Source of the DNA: Sphingobium vermicomposti
Lineage (GTDB): Bacteria > Pseudomonadota > Alphaproteobacteria > Sphingomonadales > Sphingomonadaceae
Reading direction: 5' to 3'
Length of the DNA: 64,000 nucleotides
Assembly (NCBI RefSeq): GCF_011762025.1
Contig: NZ_JAASQR010000002.1
Span: 620,001 to 684,000 of the forward strand
The notes beneath the pieces were generated by a model. It had not been told where the DNA came from and ran no database searches. It was given only the letters and a program-made list of their open reading frames with translations. Positions 37,080 to 45,999 of this stretch are shown here, piece after piece. How positions within the stretch are numbered: position 1 is the stretch's first letter; each line of letters begins with the position of its first letter. A program made the translations under genes and the position numbers.

Positions 37080-38252
37080 ATGGAAACCAAAGCCGGCGAC
37101 CCCGCCGCCTTCGCGCATTTCGACCTGAACCGCGTCGCCTCGCCCGCCTTCGTGGTGGACGAGGCCGCGATCCGCCGCAACCTCGCCATCTTGGCCGACA
37201 TCCGCGACCGCGCGGGCATCAAGGTGCTGGGCGCGCTCAAGGCCTTCTCCATGTGGTCGCTCGGCCCCGTAGTGGCGGAATATCTCGACGGCGTCTGCGC
37301 CTCCGGCATCTATGAAGCCCGTCTGGGCCGCGAAGAATATGGCGGAGAAGTCGCAACCTACTGCGCCGCTTACAAAGCCGAAGACCTGGCCGAAATCCTC
37401 AAAATCTCCGACCATGTCATCTTCAACAGCCCCGGCCAGATCACGCGTATGGCGAGCGTCATCGAAGCCGCCCGCGCCGCCGGGCACGTCTTCGACATCG
37501 GCCTGCGCATCAACCCCCTCCACGCAGAAGGGGAAGTCGCGAAATACGACCCCTGCCAGCCCCACAGCCGCCTCGGCTTCCCCATCGACCAACTCCGCGC
37601 AGAACATCTGGAGGGCATCCACGGCCTCCACATGCACTCCTTGTGCGAACAGGACTTCCTCCCCCTGGAACGCACCTGGGCCGCGATAGAATCACGCATA
37701 ATGCCGCACGTTAACTCATTGAAATGGCTTAACTTTGGCGGCGGACACCACATCACCCGCGCCGATTACCAACGCGATTCAATTGTAGCTTTCCTTCTTG
37801 CAATCAAATCCAAAACCGGCCTCCAACTCTACCTAGAACCCGGCGAAGCCATGGCCCTCGACGCCGGAATCCTCATCGGCGAAATCCTAGACGTCATCGA
37901 CAATGGCATGCCAGTCGCCATCACCGATATCTCCGCCACCTGCCACATGCCCGACGTGATCGAAGCCCCCTACCGCCCCGCCATGCTCAACGAAGAAACG
38001 GAAGGCCCCGCCACCAGACTCGGCGGCCCCTCCTGCCTCGCAGGCGACATCATCGGCGACTATCGAGTCCCCGGCGGCGCGACTCCGGGACAGCGGATCG
38101 CCTTCCTCGATCAGGCTCACTACTCAATGGTGAAGACCAACACCTTCAACGGCGTACCACTACCGGACATCTGGCTGTGGAACTCTGAAACCGACGAGCT
38201 CAAGCAAATCCGCCAGTTTTCGTACGAGGATTTCAAGTCCCGTCTCTCCTGA
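37080..38252 (+). CDS. nspC: Carboxy(nor)spermidine decarboxylase
   Basis: This fold-III PLP enzyme removes the carboxyl group of carboxyspermidine (or carboxynorspermidine), giving spermidine. The protein is 390 residues. The PLP lysine is K54 in LGALKAFSMWS. Other signatures are GLRINPLH, GLHMHSLCEQ, LNFGGGHHITR and YLEPGEAMALDAG. The C-terminal CLAGDIIGDY contains the catalytic cysteine. ATG 37080 starts METKAGDPAAF. Codon choice shifts partway through (AT-richer near 37690-37870), without a break in the frame. Confidence 0.9.
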   Translation: METKAGDPAAFAHFDLNRVASPAFVVDEAAIRRNLAILADIRDRAGIKVLGALKAFSMWSLGPVVAEYLDGVCASGIYEARLGREEYGGEVATYCAAYKAEDLAEILKISDHVIFNSPGQITRMASVIEAARAAGHVFDIGLRINPLHAEGEVAKYDPCQPHSRLGFPIDQLRAEHLEGIHGLHMHSLCEQDFLPLERTWAAIESRIMPHVNSLKWLNFGGGHHITRADYQRDSIVAFLLAIKSKTGLQLYLEPGEAMALDAGILIGEILDVIDNGMPVAITDISATCHMPDVIEAPYRPAMLNEETEGPATRLGGPSCLAGDIIGDYRVPGGATPGQRIAFLDQAHYSMVKTNTFNGVPLPDIWLWNSETDELKQIRQFSYEDFKSRLS

Positions 38253-38400
38253 GGCACATCCTGCAGATGCGCGCGCAACAAAATTTGCACATGCGCTTTA
38301 CAGGGCGGACCCCTACGCATATATCGCCGTTCCGCTGCCCCATGGGACTTCCACCGCAAGGCAGCTTTAATGCCCTGAACTACACTGGAGGTCCCTTGAG

Positions 38401-39591
38401 TTGCACAAGCACCATAGCGCGCTGGGGGTAGCGACCGCCCTCAAACCGGCAGCACCGGTAACGCTGATACGCCCGCAGGCTGCGGCCCGCGCCGCTCGAT
38501 TCTTCGCTGAGAAGTTTCCGGGGCGCTCGCTCTATGCCGTAAAGGCTAACCCTTCGCCGGACTTGCTCCGGACCTTGTGGGACAGCGGAATCACGCATTA
38601 TGATGTAGCTTCGATCGCCGAGGTCCGCCTCGTCGCCGAAACGCTGCCCGACGCCAAGCTGTGCTTCATGCACCCCGTGAAGGCTGAGGAAGCAATCGCG
38701 GAGGCTTACCACACTCACGGCGTGCGCACCTTCTCGCTCGACACGATCGATGAGCTGGAAAAGATCCTGCGCGCCACCTGTGACGCCACCGATCTGGAAC
38801 TCTGCGTTCGTTTGCGGGTCTCGTCCGAACATTCGGAACTCAGCCTCGCATCCAAGTTCGGCGTTGAACTCGGCGAAACCCGCGAATTACTGATGGCCAC
38901 TCGTCAGGCAGCGGATGCGCTCGGCATCTGCTTCCATGTCGGTAGCCAGGCGATGAGCCCGCAGGCTTATAGCGATGCGATCGAGCGCGTCCGCGCTGCC
39001 ATCGTCGATGCAGCCGTTACGGTGGATATCATCGACGTCGGCGGCGGCTTCCCATCGGTATATCCAGGCATGGAACCGCCAGCGCTGGAGGCTTATTTCG
39101 ACGCCATTTATCGTGGCTTCGAAAGCCTGCCGATCAGCTATTCCGCAGAACTATGGTGCGAGCCCGGTCGCGCGCTGTCGGCAGAGTATAGTTCCGTCAT
39201 TGTCCGCGTCGAACGTCGCCGGGGCAGGGAGCTTTACATCAACGACGGTGCCTATGGCGCGCTGTTCGATGCCGCGCATATCGGCTGGCGTTTCCCGGTG
39301 GCGTTGCTGCGCCACGATGAAAGCGAAGCGGAACTGACCGGCTTTTCCTTCTACGGCCCGACCTGCGACGACATGGACCATATGGTTGGCCCATTCATGC
39401 TGCCCGATGACGTGCAGGCGGGTGATTATGTCGAAATCGGGATGCTGGGCGCCTATGGCGCGGCAATGCGCACCGGTTTCAACGGCTTCACGTCGGAGGC
39501 GGTTGTCGAGGTGGAAGATGAGCCGATGGCCAGCCTCTATGCCGACCCCGTTCCCGCGCGCCGTCGCGCAACTGTCATCAAGCTGGGCTAA
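38401..39591 (+). CDS. Ornithine decarboxylase-type fold-III PLP enzyme
   Basis: A 396-residue decarboxylase of the eukaryote-like (alanine-racemase fold) family that makes putrescine from ornithine; some members also use lysine. The PLP lysine is K48 in YAVKANPSP. ICFHVGSQ, IDVGGGFPSVYPG and WCEPGRALSAE bind PLP phosphate, and the catalytic cysteine is in FYGPTCDDMD. The start is TTG 38401 with GGAGG nine bases upstream. It has its own 148-bp upstream gap, so it may have its own promoter while serving the same pathway as the two genes before it. Confidence 0.9.
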   Translation: MHKHHSALGVATALKPAAPVTLIRPQAAARAARFFAEKFPGRSLYAVKANPSPDLLRTLWDSGITHYDVASIAEVRLVAETLPDAKLCFMHPVKAEEAIAEAYHTHGVRTFSLDTIDELEKILRATCDATDLELCVRLRVSSEHSELSLASKFGVELGETRELLMATRQAADALGICFHVGSQAMSPQAYSDAIERVRAAIVDAAVTVDIIDVGGGFPSVYPGMEPPALEAYFDAIYRGFESLPISYSAELWCEPGRALSAEYSSVIVRVERRRGRELYINDGAYGALFDAAHIGWRFPVALLRHDESEAELTGFSFYGPTCDDMDHMVGPFMLPDDVQAGDYVEIGMLGAYGAAMRTGFNGFTSEAVVEVEDEPMASLYADPVPARRRATVIKLG

Positions 39592-39625
39592 AAGGCTCAA
39601 GCTCCCCTTTGGAGAGGGTGCCTAT

Positions 39626-39658
39626 CCCTCGCCGTAACAACGGCGGGGGACAAATTTT
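39626..39658. terminator. Terminator-like hairpin between ODC and RlmD-type gene
   Basis: CCCTCGCCG (39626-39634) / CGGCGGGGG (39641-39649) with loop TAACAA is followed by ACAAATTTTA. It is between convergent genes and could end ODC transcription. Confidence 0.6.
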
Positions 39659-40865
39659 ATCCGCGCCGGAAAATCCCGACCAGTTCGACATGTGTCGACC
39701 AGCGGAACTGCCCCACCGGCTTCACGCTATCCAGATAGTATCCCCCTGCTACCAAGTGGGCTGCATCACGCGCGAAGCTGGCCGGATTACATGAAACATA
39801 GGCAATGGTCGGTACGGTCGAGGCGGCGAGTTGCATCACCTGCTCGCGCGCGCCCGCTCTCGGCGGATCGATAACGATGGCAGCGAAGCGGTTAAGCTCG
39901 TCCGGCGACAGCGGACGACGGAACAGGTCGCGATGATCTACAGCCAGTCGCCTCTGCGCCCGGTTGGCGGCTGCCTTGAGCGACAGGACCAAATCACGGG
40001 CACCCTCCGCCGCATAGACCGGACGCGCCTCTCCCAAAGCCAGCGCAAAGGTGCCGAGGCCGCAGAATAAATCGGCGATTGCGTCCTGCGGTGGCAATGC
40101 CTGACGCACCGTCTCAACCAGGGCCGCTTCGCCATCGGGCGTGGCCTGAAGGAAAGCAAAAGGCGGGAAGGCTACGGCGACGCCGCCGAAACGAACCGTC
40201 ACCGGCTCTGGCTCCCAGCGCGCTTGCCGGCCCTCCCCCTCGTCGATCGTAAGACGCGCGAGTTGATGGGACGACGCGAAATCCAGCAGTGCCTCGTCAG
40301 CGGCCAGCCCCTCAACCCGAACACCCTCCAGCAACAGGTCGATGCCTTGATCGACCAGCGACATACGCACATGCGCCGCCCGCTTGTCCGGCAACAACAG
40401 TCCCAGCAGCGACCGCAACGGCGCGATCAATGCGAATAGCCGCGGGTCCAGAACCTCGCACATGCTGAGGTCGATCAGCGTGTGGCTGCCCGATTCTGCG
40501 AAACCGATAGTGACTTTCCGGCCTAACCGTGCTGCCCGCAGCGATGCCCGCCTCCTCGTGCGAGGGGGAGAGACGTGCGGCGCGAGCACGATTGCTGGTT
40601 CCACCCCCTGTCCTGCCAGCGCACCAGTGACGCGCGCTGTGACAAAATCATCAAGGCTGGCTTCGTCCAAATGCTGAAGTTCGCACCCGCCACAGGCCGG
40701 GAAATGGATGCAAGGCGGATCAACATGATGCGGCCCGCGCTGCAGCACGCCGTCGGGAGACAGCCGATCTCCTGGAGCAGCCAGCGCCACATGCCGTCCA
40801 TCCGCGGTCACACCATCGCCCTTGGCGGCGATGCGGAGGATGATGTCATTATCGGTCGGAGTCAC
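39657..40865 (-). CDS. 23S rRNA uracil-5-methyltransferase family (RlmD/RumA type)
   Basis: A 402-residue SAM-dependent RNA m5U methyltransferase. The iron-sulfur cysteines are C-x5-C-x2-C in PPCIHFPACGGCELQH plus one in SMCEVL. The SAM motif is IADLFCGLGTFALALG, and the catalytic region contains VIDPPRAGAREQV and YVSCNPASFARDAAHL with the nucleophilic cysteine. The usual N-terminal TRAM domain is short here. Start GTG 40865 overlaps the preceding stop as GTGA. It is the last gene of the long minus-strand run. Confidence 0.87.
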   Translation of the reverse strand: MTPTDNDIILRIAAKGDGVTADGRHVALAAPGDRLSPDGVLQRGPHHVDPPCIHFPACGGCELQHLDEASLDDFVTARVTGALAGQGVEPAIVLAPHVSPPRTRRRASLRAARLGRKVTIGFAESGSHTLIDLSMCEVLDPRLFALIAPLRSLLGLLLPDKRAAHVRMSLVDQGIDLLLEGVRVEGLAADEALLDFASSHQLARLTIDEGEGRQARWEPEPVTVRFGGVAVAFPPFAFLQATPDGEAALVETVRQALPPQDAIADLFCGLGTFALALGEARPVYAAEGARDLVLSLKAAANRAQRRLAVDHRDLFRRPLSPDELNRFAAIVIDPPRAGAREQVMQLAASTVPTIAYVSCNPASFARDAAHLVAGGYYLDSVKPVGQFRWSTHVELVGIFRRG

Positions 40866-42253
40866 AAGCGACTGGCGATAACGGCTGGGAATTGCATGAT
40901 CAGATCGTCGGCGATGAACGCGGCCCCTGCGCGCCGTGCAGCATCCCCGTGCAGCCACACCGCCTCGCAGGCTGCCCGGAATGGGTCGCCGGTCACGGCC
41001 AGCCGACCGGCCACCAGCCCCGCCAGAACGTCGCCGGTGCCTGCGGTAGAAAGCCAGGATGACGCCCCAGTGGCAACGGCGGCCCGGCCATCCGGAGCGG
41101 CAATCACGCAGTCCGCGCCCTTGTAGATGATCACCGCGCCGGACCGTCGCGCCGCTTTCAGCGCCTTGTCGATCTTACTGCCGGGCAGGTCGCCGAACAG
41201 GCGCACAAATTCTCCCTCATGCGGGGTCAAGATGGAACCCGCAGGAACAGCCGAGGCGTTTTCCTCGCCCAGCAGCGTCAGCGCGTCAGCATCCAGCACG
41301 AGCGGACGACCGCAAGTCAGCACCGAAGCCAGCCGGGCCCTGGCCCTATCATCCCGACCCAACCCCGGCCCAGCGACGACCGCAGCCAACCGCTGATCGC
41401 TCAGCAGGGCAGTAACTTCATCTGCTTCGTCACCCTGAAGCGCGACGATGGCATCGGGACCGCCTATTGGCGATTCCAGCCCGATGTGACGCACCATCCC
41501 CGCGCCCGATCGCGCTGCCGCATGGCTGGCGAGGCGGCTCGCTCCCGCCATCGCACCGCCCACAATAGCGACCAACCCACGACTATATTTATGCGCGGCG
41601 GCTGCGGGTATGGCTAGTGCGGGAGGCTCCAGCCGACATATCCTGTCCGGCGCTTCAGTCCCGATGTCGGCGCATAGCAGCCGTTCAAAACATCCGGCGG
41701 CGGGGTATAGCAGATGCGCGGGTTTAAGCGCTCCCAACGCGATGCATATGCCAAAGGCCGGGACCCGCGACAGCAGCGCACCGCTATCCGTCTCCACGCC
41801 GCTCGGCAGGTCGATCGCATAGCTGAAGCTGGCCTGGGCGGTCAGCATAGCCAGTTGATCCGCTACCGCCGTATCAAGGCCGCGTGAAAGGCCAGTGCCG
41901 AACAGGGCATCGACCATCTGGGTGGCTGGAGCCGCATCCGCCAGCGGTTCGATCGGCCCGTTCCAGGCTGCGCGCGCTGTGCGGCTCGATTCGGTGCGAC
42001 TTTCGCCCAGCGCCGCCACGCGCACTGGCACGCCGCGAGCGCGCAGCAGCCGGGCAATGACAAAGCCGTCGCCGCCATTATTACCCGGCCCGCACAGCAC
42101 CAGCAGATCGCGTTTAGCGCCCGCGCGCCAGATGATCTCCGCCGCCGCCGCGCCAGCCCTTTCCATCAGGGCATATTCTGTCACGCCAGCCGCCATGGCG
42201 ACCTGTTCCGCGTCACGCATTTGCGCTGCGGTCAGGACCGAAGCGAGTGTCAC
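40862..42253 (-). CDS. nnr: Bifunctional NAD(P)HX epimerase/dehydratase
   Basis: The enzyme repairs hydrated NAD(P)H. The protein is 463 residues with two domains. The N-terminal epimerase (YjeF_N) has GVTEYALMERAGAAAAE and LCGPGNNGGDGFVIARLL. The C-terminal ADP-dependent dehydratase (carbohydrate kinase fold) has GPGLGRDD, LDADALTLL, LTPHEGEFVRL and STAGTGDVLAGLVAG. Start GTG 42253 overlaps the lipoprotein gene stop as GTGA, and its own stop overlaps the RlmD-type start, so translation is likely coupled. Confidence 0.93.
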   Translation of the reverse strand: MTLASVLTAAQMRDAEQVAMAAGVTEYALMERAGAAAAEIIWRAGAKRDLLVLCGPGNNGGDGFVIARLLRARGVPVRVAALGESRTESSRTARAAWNGPIEPLADAAPATQMVDALFGTGLSRGLDTAVADQLAMLTAQASFSYAIDLPSGVETDSGALLSRVPAFGICIALGALKPAHLLYPAAGCFERLLCADIGTEAPDRICRLEPPALAIPAAAAHKYSRGLVAIVGGAMAGASRLASHAAARSGAGMVRHIGLESPIGGPDAIVALQGDEADEVTALLSDQRLAAVVAGPGLGRDDRARARLASVLTCGRPLVLDADALTLLGEENASAVPAGSILTPHEGEFVRLFGDLPGSKIDKALKAARRSGAVIIYKGADCVIAAPDGRAAVATGASSWLSTAGTGDVLAGLVAGRLAVTGDPFRAACEAVWLHGDAARRAGAAFIADDLIMQFPAVIASRL

Positions 42254-42639
42254 GGTTGCGCCGCCGCCATCGTCGCGGGCAGGTGATAGCGGTCTTCACC
42301 GACGCTGAGTTCGATTTGATCCTTGCCCGTCACCGTCACTGTCGCTTGTTCGGCACCATCGGCCGCAACCAGACCGCGTCCATCCTTCACCACATGAAAG
42401 CGGCGGAAACCGCCATCGGGATGACGCACTGTCACCAGATCGCCAGTGCGCTCGACCGGACAGCTCCGGCTCCAGTCAGCCGCCACCCCTATGGCGCAGT
42501 CAGCTATCCCACCCGTGCTGCTCGCCAAGCTGGACGTCGGTTGCTGGTCCGCCGCCGTTCCACCACTACCATCGCAGCCAGCCAAGGCGAGGCACAGAAG
42601 CCCCGCCCCCGCCAAAGCTTTAGATATCCGCATAAACAT
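42250..42639 (-). CDS. Small lipoprotein, unknown function
   Basis: A 129-residue protein with signal peptide and lipobox LALAGC (Cys near residue 22), so it should be lipidated in the periplasm. The mature part has a Ser/Thr-rich linker and two cysteines (IADCAIG, RSCPVE), then a small beta-rich domain ([16 protein letters not shown]). No known family is recognised with confidence. Its start overlaps the ilvD end by 20 bp (ATG 42633 is an alternative), and its stop overlaps nnr. Its place between two housekeeping genes gives no functional clue. Confidence 0.75.
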   Translation of the reverse strand: MFMRISKALAGAGLLCLALAGCDGSGGTAADQQPTSSLASSTGGIADCAIGVAADWSRSCPVERTGDLVTVRHPDGGFRRFHVVKDGRGLVAADGAEQATVTVTGKDQIELSVGEDRYHLPATMAAAQP

Positions 42640-44341
42640 GGGTTTCGGCCTTGGCTCCGGGATGCGTCACCGCTCCCTTGTAGGCTGGCCCCACATTCTG
42701 CGCATAGCGCCAAAGCGCACCCGCCTGATAATCATTCTGCCGGGGCGCCCATGCCTTGCGACGCTCCGCCAAGACCGCCTCATCGACCCTAAGGTCGATC
42801 GTGCCTGCTTCAGCATCGATGGCGATGATGTCGCCATTTTCTACCAATGCGATCGGCCCGCCTTCGGCCGCCTCCGGGCCGACATGGCCGATGCAGAAGC
42901 CGCGCGTCGCGCCGGAGAAGCGCCCGTCGGTGATCAGCGCCACCTTCTCACCCATGCCCTGGCCATAAAGTGCTGCGGTGGTCGACAACATCTCACGCAT
43001 GCCCGGCCCACCCTTGGGGCCTTCATAACGGATGACGATGACCGATCCTTCGGCGATGTCGCGCGATTCCACGGCGACGAAGGCCTCCTCTTCGCAGTCG
43101 AAAACCCGCGCAGGCCCTTCGAATTGAAGGCGGTGCATGCCCGCGACCTTCACGATCGCGCCATTGGGCGCCAACGATCCCTTGAGGCCCACGACGCCGC
43201 CGGTCGGCGTGATCGGCGACTTCACGTCGTAAATGACCTTCTGTTCCGGGTTCCAGGTCACTTCATCGATATTCTCGGCAATCGTCTTGCCGGTAACGGT
43301 CATGCAGTCACCATGCAGCAAGCCGTTGTCGAACAGCGTCTTCATCAGCATGTAGATGCCGCCCGCGTCGTACATATCCTTGGCAACATATTTGCCGCCC
43401 GGCTTCAGGTCAGCGATATAAGGCGTCGATTTGAAGATAGCGGCAACGTCGAACAGGTCGAAATCGATGCCGCACTCGTTCGCCATAGCGGGCAAATGCA
43501 GCGCACCATTGGTCGATCCGCCCGTCGCCGCGACGATGCGCGCCGCGTTCTCAAAAGCTTCGCGGGTGCAGATGTCGCGTGGACGGATATTCTTCGCCAG
43601 CAGTTCCATCACCTGACGCCCCGCCGCGACTGCCACGTCCTCACGGCTTTTGTAAGGGGCAGGCGCCATATTGCTGTTGGGCAAGGACAAACCGATTGCT
43701 TCGCCGACACATGCCATGGTGTTCGCGGTATACTGTCCGCCGCATGCGCCGTGACCGGGACATGCGACCTTCTCCAGCGCAATCACATCCTTCAGCGGAC
43801 AAGCGCCCGCCGCATATTTGCCGACCACTTCGAACACATCGACGACAGTGACGTCGCGATTCTCGAACCGGCCCGGCAGGATCGACCCACCATAAACGAA
43901 GATCGACGGAACATTCAGGCGCAGCATCGCCATCATCATGCCCGGCAGGGATTTGTCGCAACCGGCAAAGGTGACGAGCGCGTCATAGCAGTGGCCGCGC
44001 ACCGACAGTTCCACCGAATCCGCAATAACCTCACGGCTGGCGAGCGAGCTTTTCATGCCCTGATGCCCCATGGCGATGCCATCGGTCACCGTGATGGTGT
44101 TGAACCGGCGCGGCATCCCCCCCGCTTCGTTCACACCCTGACGACACCAGTCGGCCTGCATGTCCAGCGTGGTGTTGCACGGCGCGCTGTCATTGCCTGC
44201 AGACGCAATGCCTACGAAGGGTCGGCTAATCTCTTCCTCTGTGAGGCCCATCGCATAATAATAGCTGCGATGCGGTGCCCGCTCTGGACCAACCGAGACA
44301 TGACGGCTCGGCAGTTTCGACTTATCGAACGTATGAGACAT
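42620..44341 (-). CDS. ilvD: Dihydroxy-acid dehydratase
   Basis: This [Fe-S] enzyme dehydrates dihydroxy-acids in valine, leucine and isoleucine synthesis. The protein is 573 residues. Typical motifs are [18 protein letters not shown], the cluster cysteines in [14 protein letters not shown] and [30 protein letters not shown], and the C-terminal [24 protein letters not shown] 44341 is at the family start. It is 45 bp after the amidohydrolase gene in the same direction. Confidence 0.95.
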   Translation of the reverse strand: MSHTFDKSKLPSRHVSVGPERAPHRSYYYAMGLTEEEISRPFVGIASAGNDSAPCNTTLDMQADWCRQGVNEAGGMPRRFNTITVTDGIAMGHQGMKSSLASREVIADSVELSVRGHCYDALVTFAGCDKSLPGMMMAMLRLNVPSIFVYGGSILPGRFENRDVTVVDVFEVVGKYAAGACPLKDVIALEKVACPGHGACGGQYTANTMACVGEAIGLSLPNSNMAPAPYKSREDVAVAAGRQVMELLAKNIRPRDICTREAFENAARIVAATGGSTNGALHLPAMANECGIDFDLFDVAAIFKSTPYIADLKPGGKYVAKDMYDAGGIYMLMKTLFDNGLLHGDCMTVTGKTIAENIDEVTWNPEQKVIYDVKSPITPTGGVVGLKGSLAPNGAIVKVAGMHRLQFEGPARVFDCEEEAFVAVESRDIAEGSVIVIRYEGPKGGPGMREMLSTTAALYGQGMGEKVALITDGRFSGATRGFCIGHVGPEAAEGGPIALVENGDIIAIDAEAGTIDLRVDEAVLAERRKAWAPRQNDYQAGALWRYAQNVGPAYKGAVTHPGAKAETHVYADI

Positions 44342-44386
44342 AAACCTACCCTTCTTGCGCGCGTCTCTCTTTCAAAAAGCCGCGAG

Positions 44387-45103
44387 TCACGCAAGGCTAT
44401 TGCGGCATTCCAGCCCCACTGGACCCAATATGCCAGCAAAGCGGCGCTGTCCCAACACATCCGCGATTAGGTCCTGGCGCATTTCAATGCCCAGATAGGG
44501 AATGCCATTCGCTTCGGCATGGCGGTTCATCGTCGCGTTAAGGAGCTTGCCCGAATAGGGAAGCTGGTCGCCCACGATCAGGCCCGCCTGTTCCAACAAA
44601 GGGATGGCGATGCGCGCGGCCCGGTCGTCTTCATTGTAGAGGATCCCGATGTCCCATGGCCGTTCCTGATGCGGATCGCTGGCCAAGCGCGGGGTGAAGC
44701 TGTGCACCGATAGGATGAAGGGACTGTTCATCGCCTCCAGCACCCGTTCAATATGATGATGATAGGGATGATGGAAACGGATCATCCGATCGGCCAGGTC
44801 CGCGTGGCGGTTGCCGGGAATCGCGTGCCCGTCGCTCATCACCGGGAGCAGGCCGGGGGCATCATCTTCCCGATTGAGGTCGATCACAAGCCGGGAAATG
44901 CCGCCCAGAACCGCAGTGCAACCCAGTTGATCGGCAATCAGGTGGCTGACCTCCGCCACGCCAATGTCCACTGCGATATGGTCGCGAAGCAGCGCCGGAT
45001 CGATGCCAAGATCGACGTCGTCGGGCACATGAGCCGAAGCGTGGTCAGCGATGATCAGCAGGTCCAGTTCCCCGCCATCGACATGGGTAAAAGCCTCGCT
45101 CAC
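44387..45103 (-). CDS. N-formylglutamate amidohydrolase family protein
   Basis: A 238-residue hydrolase of the FGase family, which releases glutamate from N-formylglutamate in histidine breakdown; relatives have unknown substrates. ADHASAHVP near the start, SRLVIDLNRE and the FHHPYHHHIERVLE segment are the family motifs, with ILSVHSFTP later. No other hut genes are nearby, so a role in histidine catabolism is not supported by context. GTG 45103 overlaps the ispE stop as GTGA; the longer GTG 45133 would lie inside ispE. Confidence 0.82.
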   Translation of the reverse strand: MSEAFTHVDGGELDLLIIADHASAHVPDDVDLGIDPALLRDHIAVDIGVAEVSHLIADQLGCTAVLGGISRLVIDLNREDDAPGLLPVMSDGHAIPGNRHADLADRMIRFHHPYHHHIERVLEAMNSPFILSVHSFTPRLASDPHQERPWDIGILYNEDDRAARIAIPLLEQAGLIVGDQLPYSGKLLNATMNRHAEANGIPYLGIEMRQDLIADVLGQRRFAGILGPVGLECRNSLA

Positions 45104-45999
45104 GCCGCTCTGATCCTCGTTACCATGATCCACCAGCCTGCTTGCCGCGCCTTAATGTCGATCGCCGCGCTATCGGCATCGGCCTCATCATCGAACAGGG
45201 CAAAGCATGTCGCGCCCGACCCGGACATGCGGGCCAGCCGAACGCCGGGGCTCTGCCTTAGTTCGGCCAGAACATCCGCTATCACCGGCTCCATCGCAAC
45301 GGCAGCAGGTTCCAGGTCATTGCGCCCGCCGTCGATCAGCCTTTCCAGGCTCTCCGCCGCCAACGCGCCCCTGTCGACTTGATCCCAGCGCTGAAACACG
45401 CGCGCCGTCGATATGCCGACGCCGGGATTGACCAGCAGCATGGGCGTTCCCGCCAGGCCCGGCAGATCCACGTCTTCCAGCACCTCACCGCGTCCACGCA
45501 CCATCTGGGTGACGCTGGCAAGGCAAGCGGGCACATCCGATCCCAGTGACAAGGCGATCCGTTCCAGGTCCGGCGCTGGGATGTGCGCATTCCACAAGCG
45601 TCCCAGCAGCCGCAACGTCGCCGCTGCGTCCGCCGATCCGCCGCCGATGCCGGACGCCACCGGCAGGTTCTTGACCAGCGTTAACGCTGCACCTCGGCTT
45701 TCACCCAGATATTCGCGCAGCGCCTGAGCCGCTTTCATGACCAGATTACCGCCGCCGCTATCGAGCCCATCGGCGAAAGGGCCCTCTATGTTCAAGGTGA
45801 TCGCGCCCGAATCCGCTGCCTTGCCGGTCAGAACATCCCCGTCACCCGCGAATACGAACAGGCTTTCCAGCGCGTGATAGCCATCTTCCCGCCGCGCCCG
45901 GACATGAAGAGCCAGGTTGACCTTGGCGTAAGCAATTTCGGTCAATTCTCCGTCATCAGAAATGGCATTGGGGAGCAGGTTCGCGTCAGCGTGCGGCAT
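45100..45999 (-). CDS. ispE: 4-diphosphocytidyl-2-C-methyl-D-erythritol kinase
   Basis: IspE phosphorylates CDP-methylerythritol in the MEP isoprenoid pathway. The protein is 299 residues, of the GHMP kinase family. N-terminal EIAYAKVNLALHVRARREDG, the ATP loop LPVASGIGGGSADAAA and C-terminal RMSGSGATCFALF are diagnostic. ATG 45999 (M-P-H-A-D-A-N) is preceded by a purine-rich stretch. It overlaps the TPR gene stop by 14 bp. Confidence 0.94.
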   Translation of the reverse strand: MPHADANLLPNAISDDGELTEIAYAKVNLALHVRARREDGYHALESLFVFAGDGDVLTGKAADSGAITLNIEGPFADGLDSGGGNLVMKAAQALREYLGESRGAALTLVKNLPVASGIGGGSADAAATLRLLGRLWNAHIPAPDLERIALSLGSDVPACLASVTQMVRGRGEVLEDVDLPGLAGTPMLLVNPGVGISTARVFQRWDQVDRGALAAESLERLIDGGRNDLEPAAVAMEPVIADVLAELRQSPGVRLARMSGSGATCFALFDDEADADSAAIDIKARQAGWWIMVTRIRAA

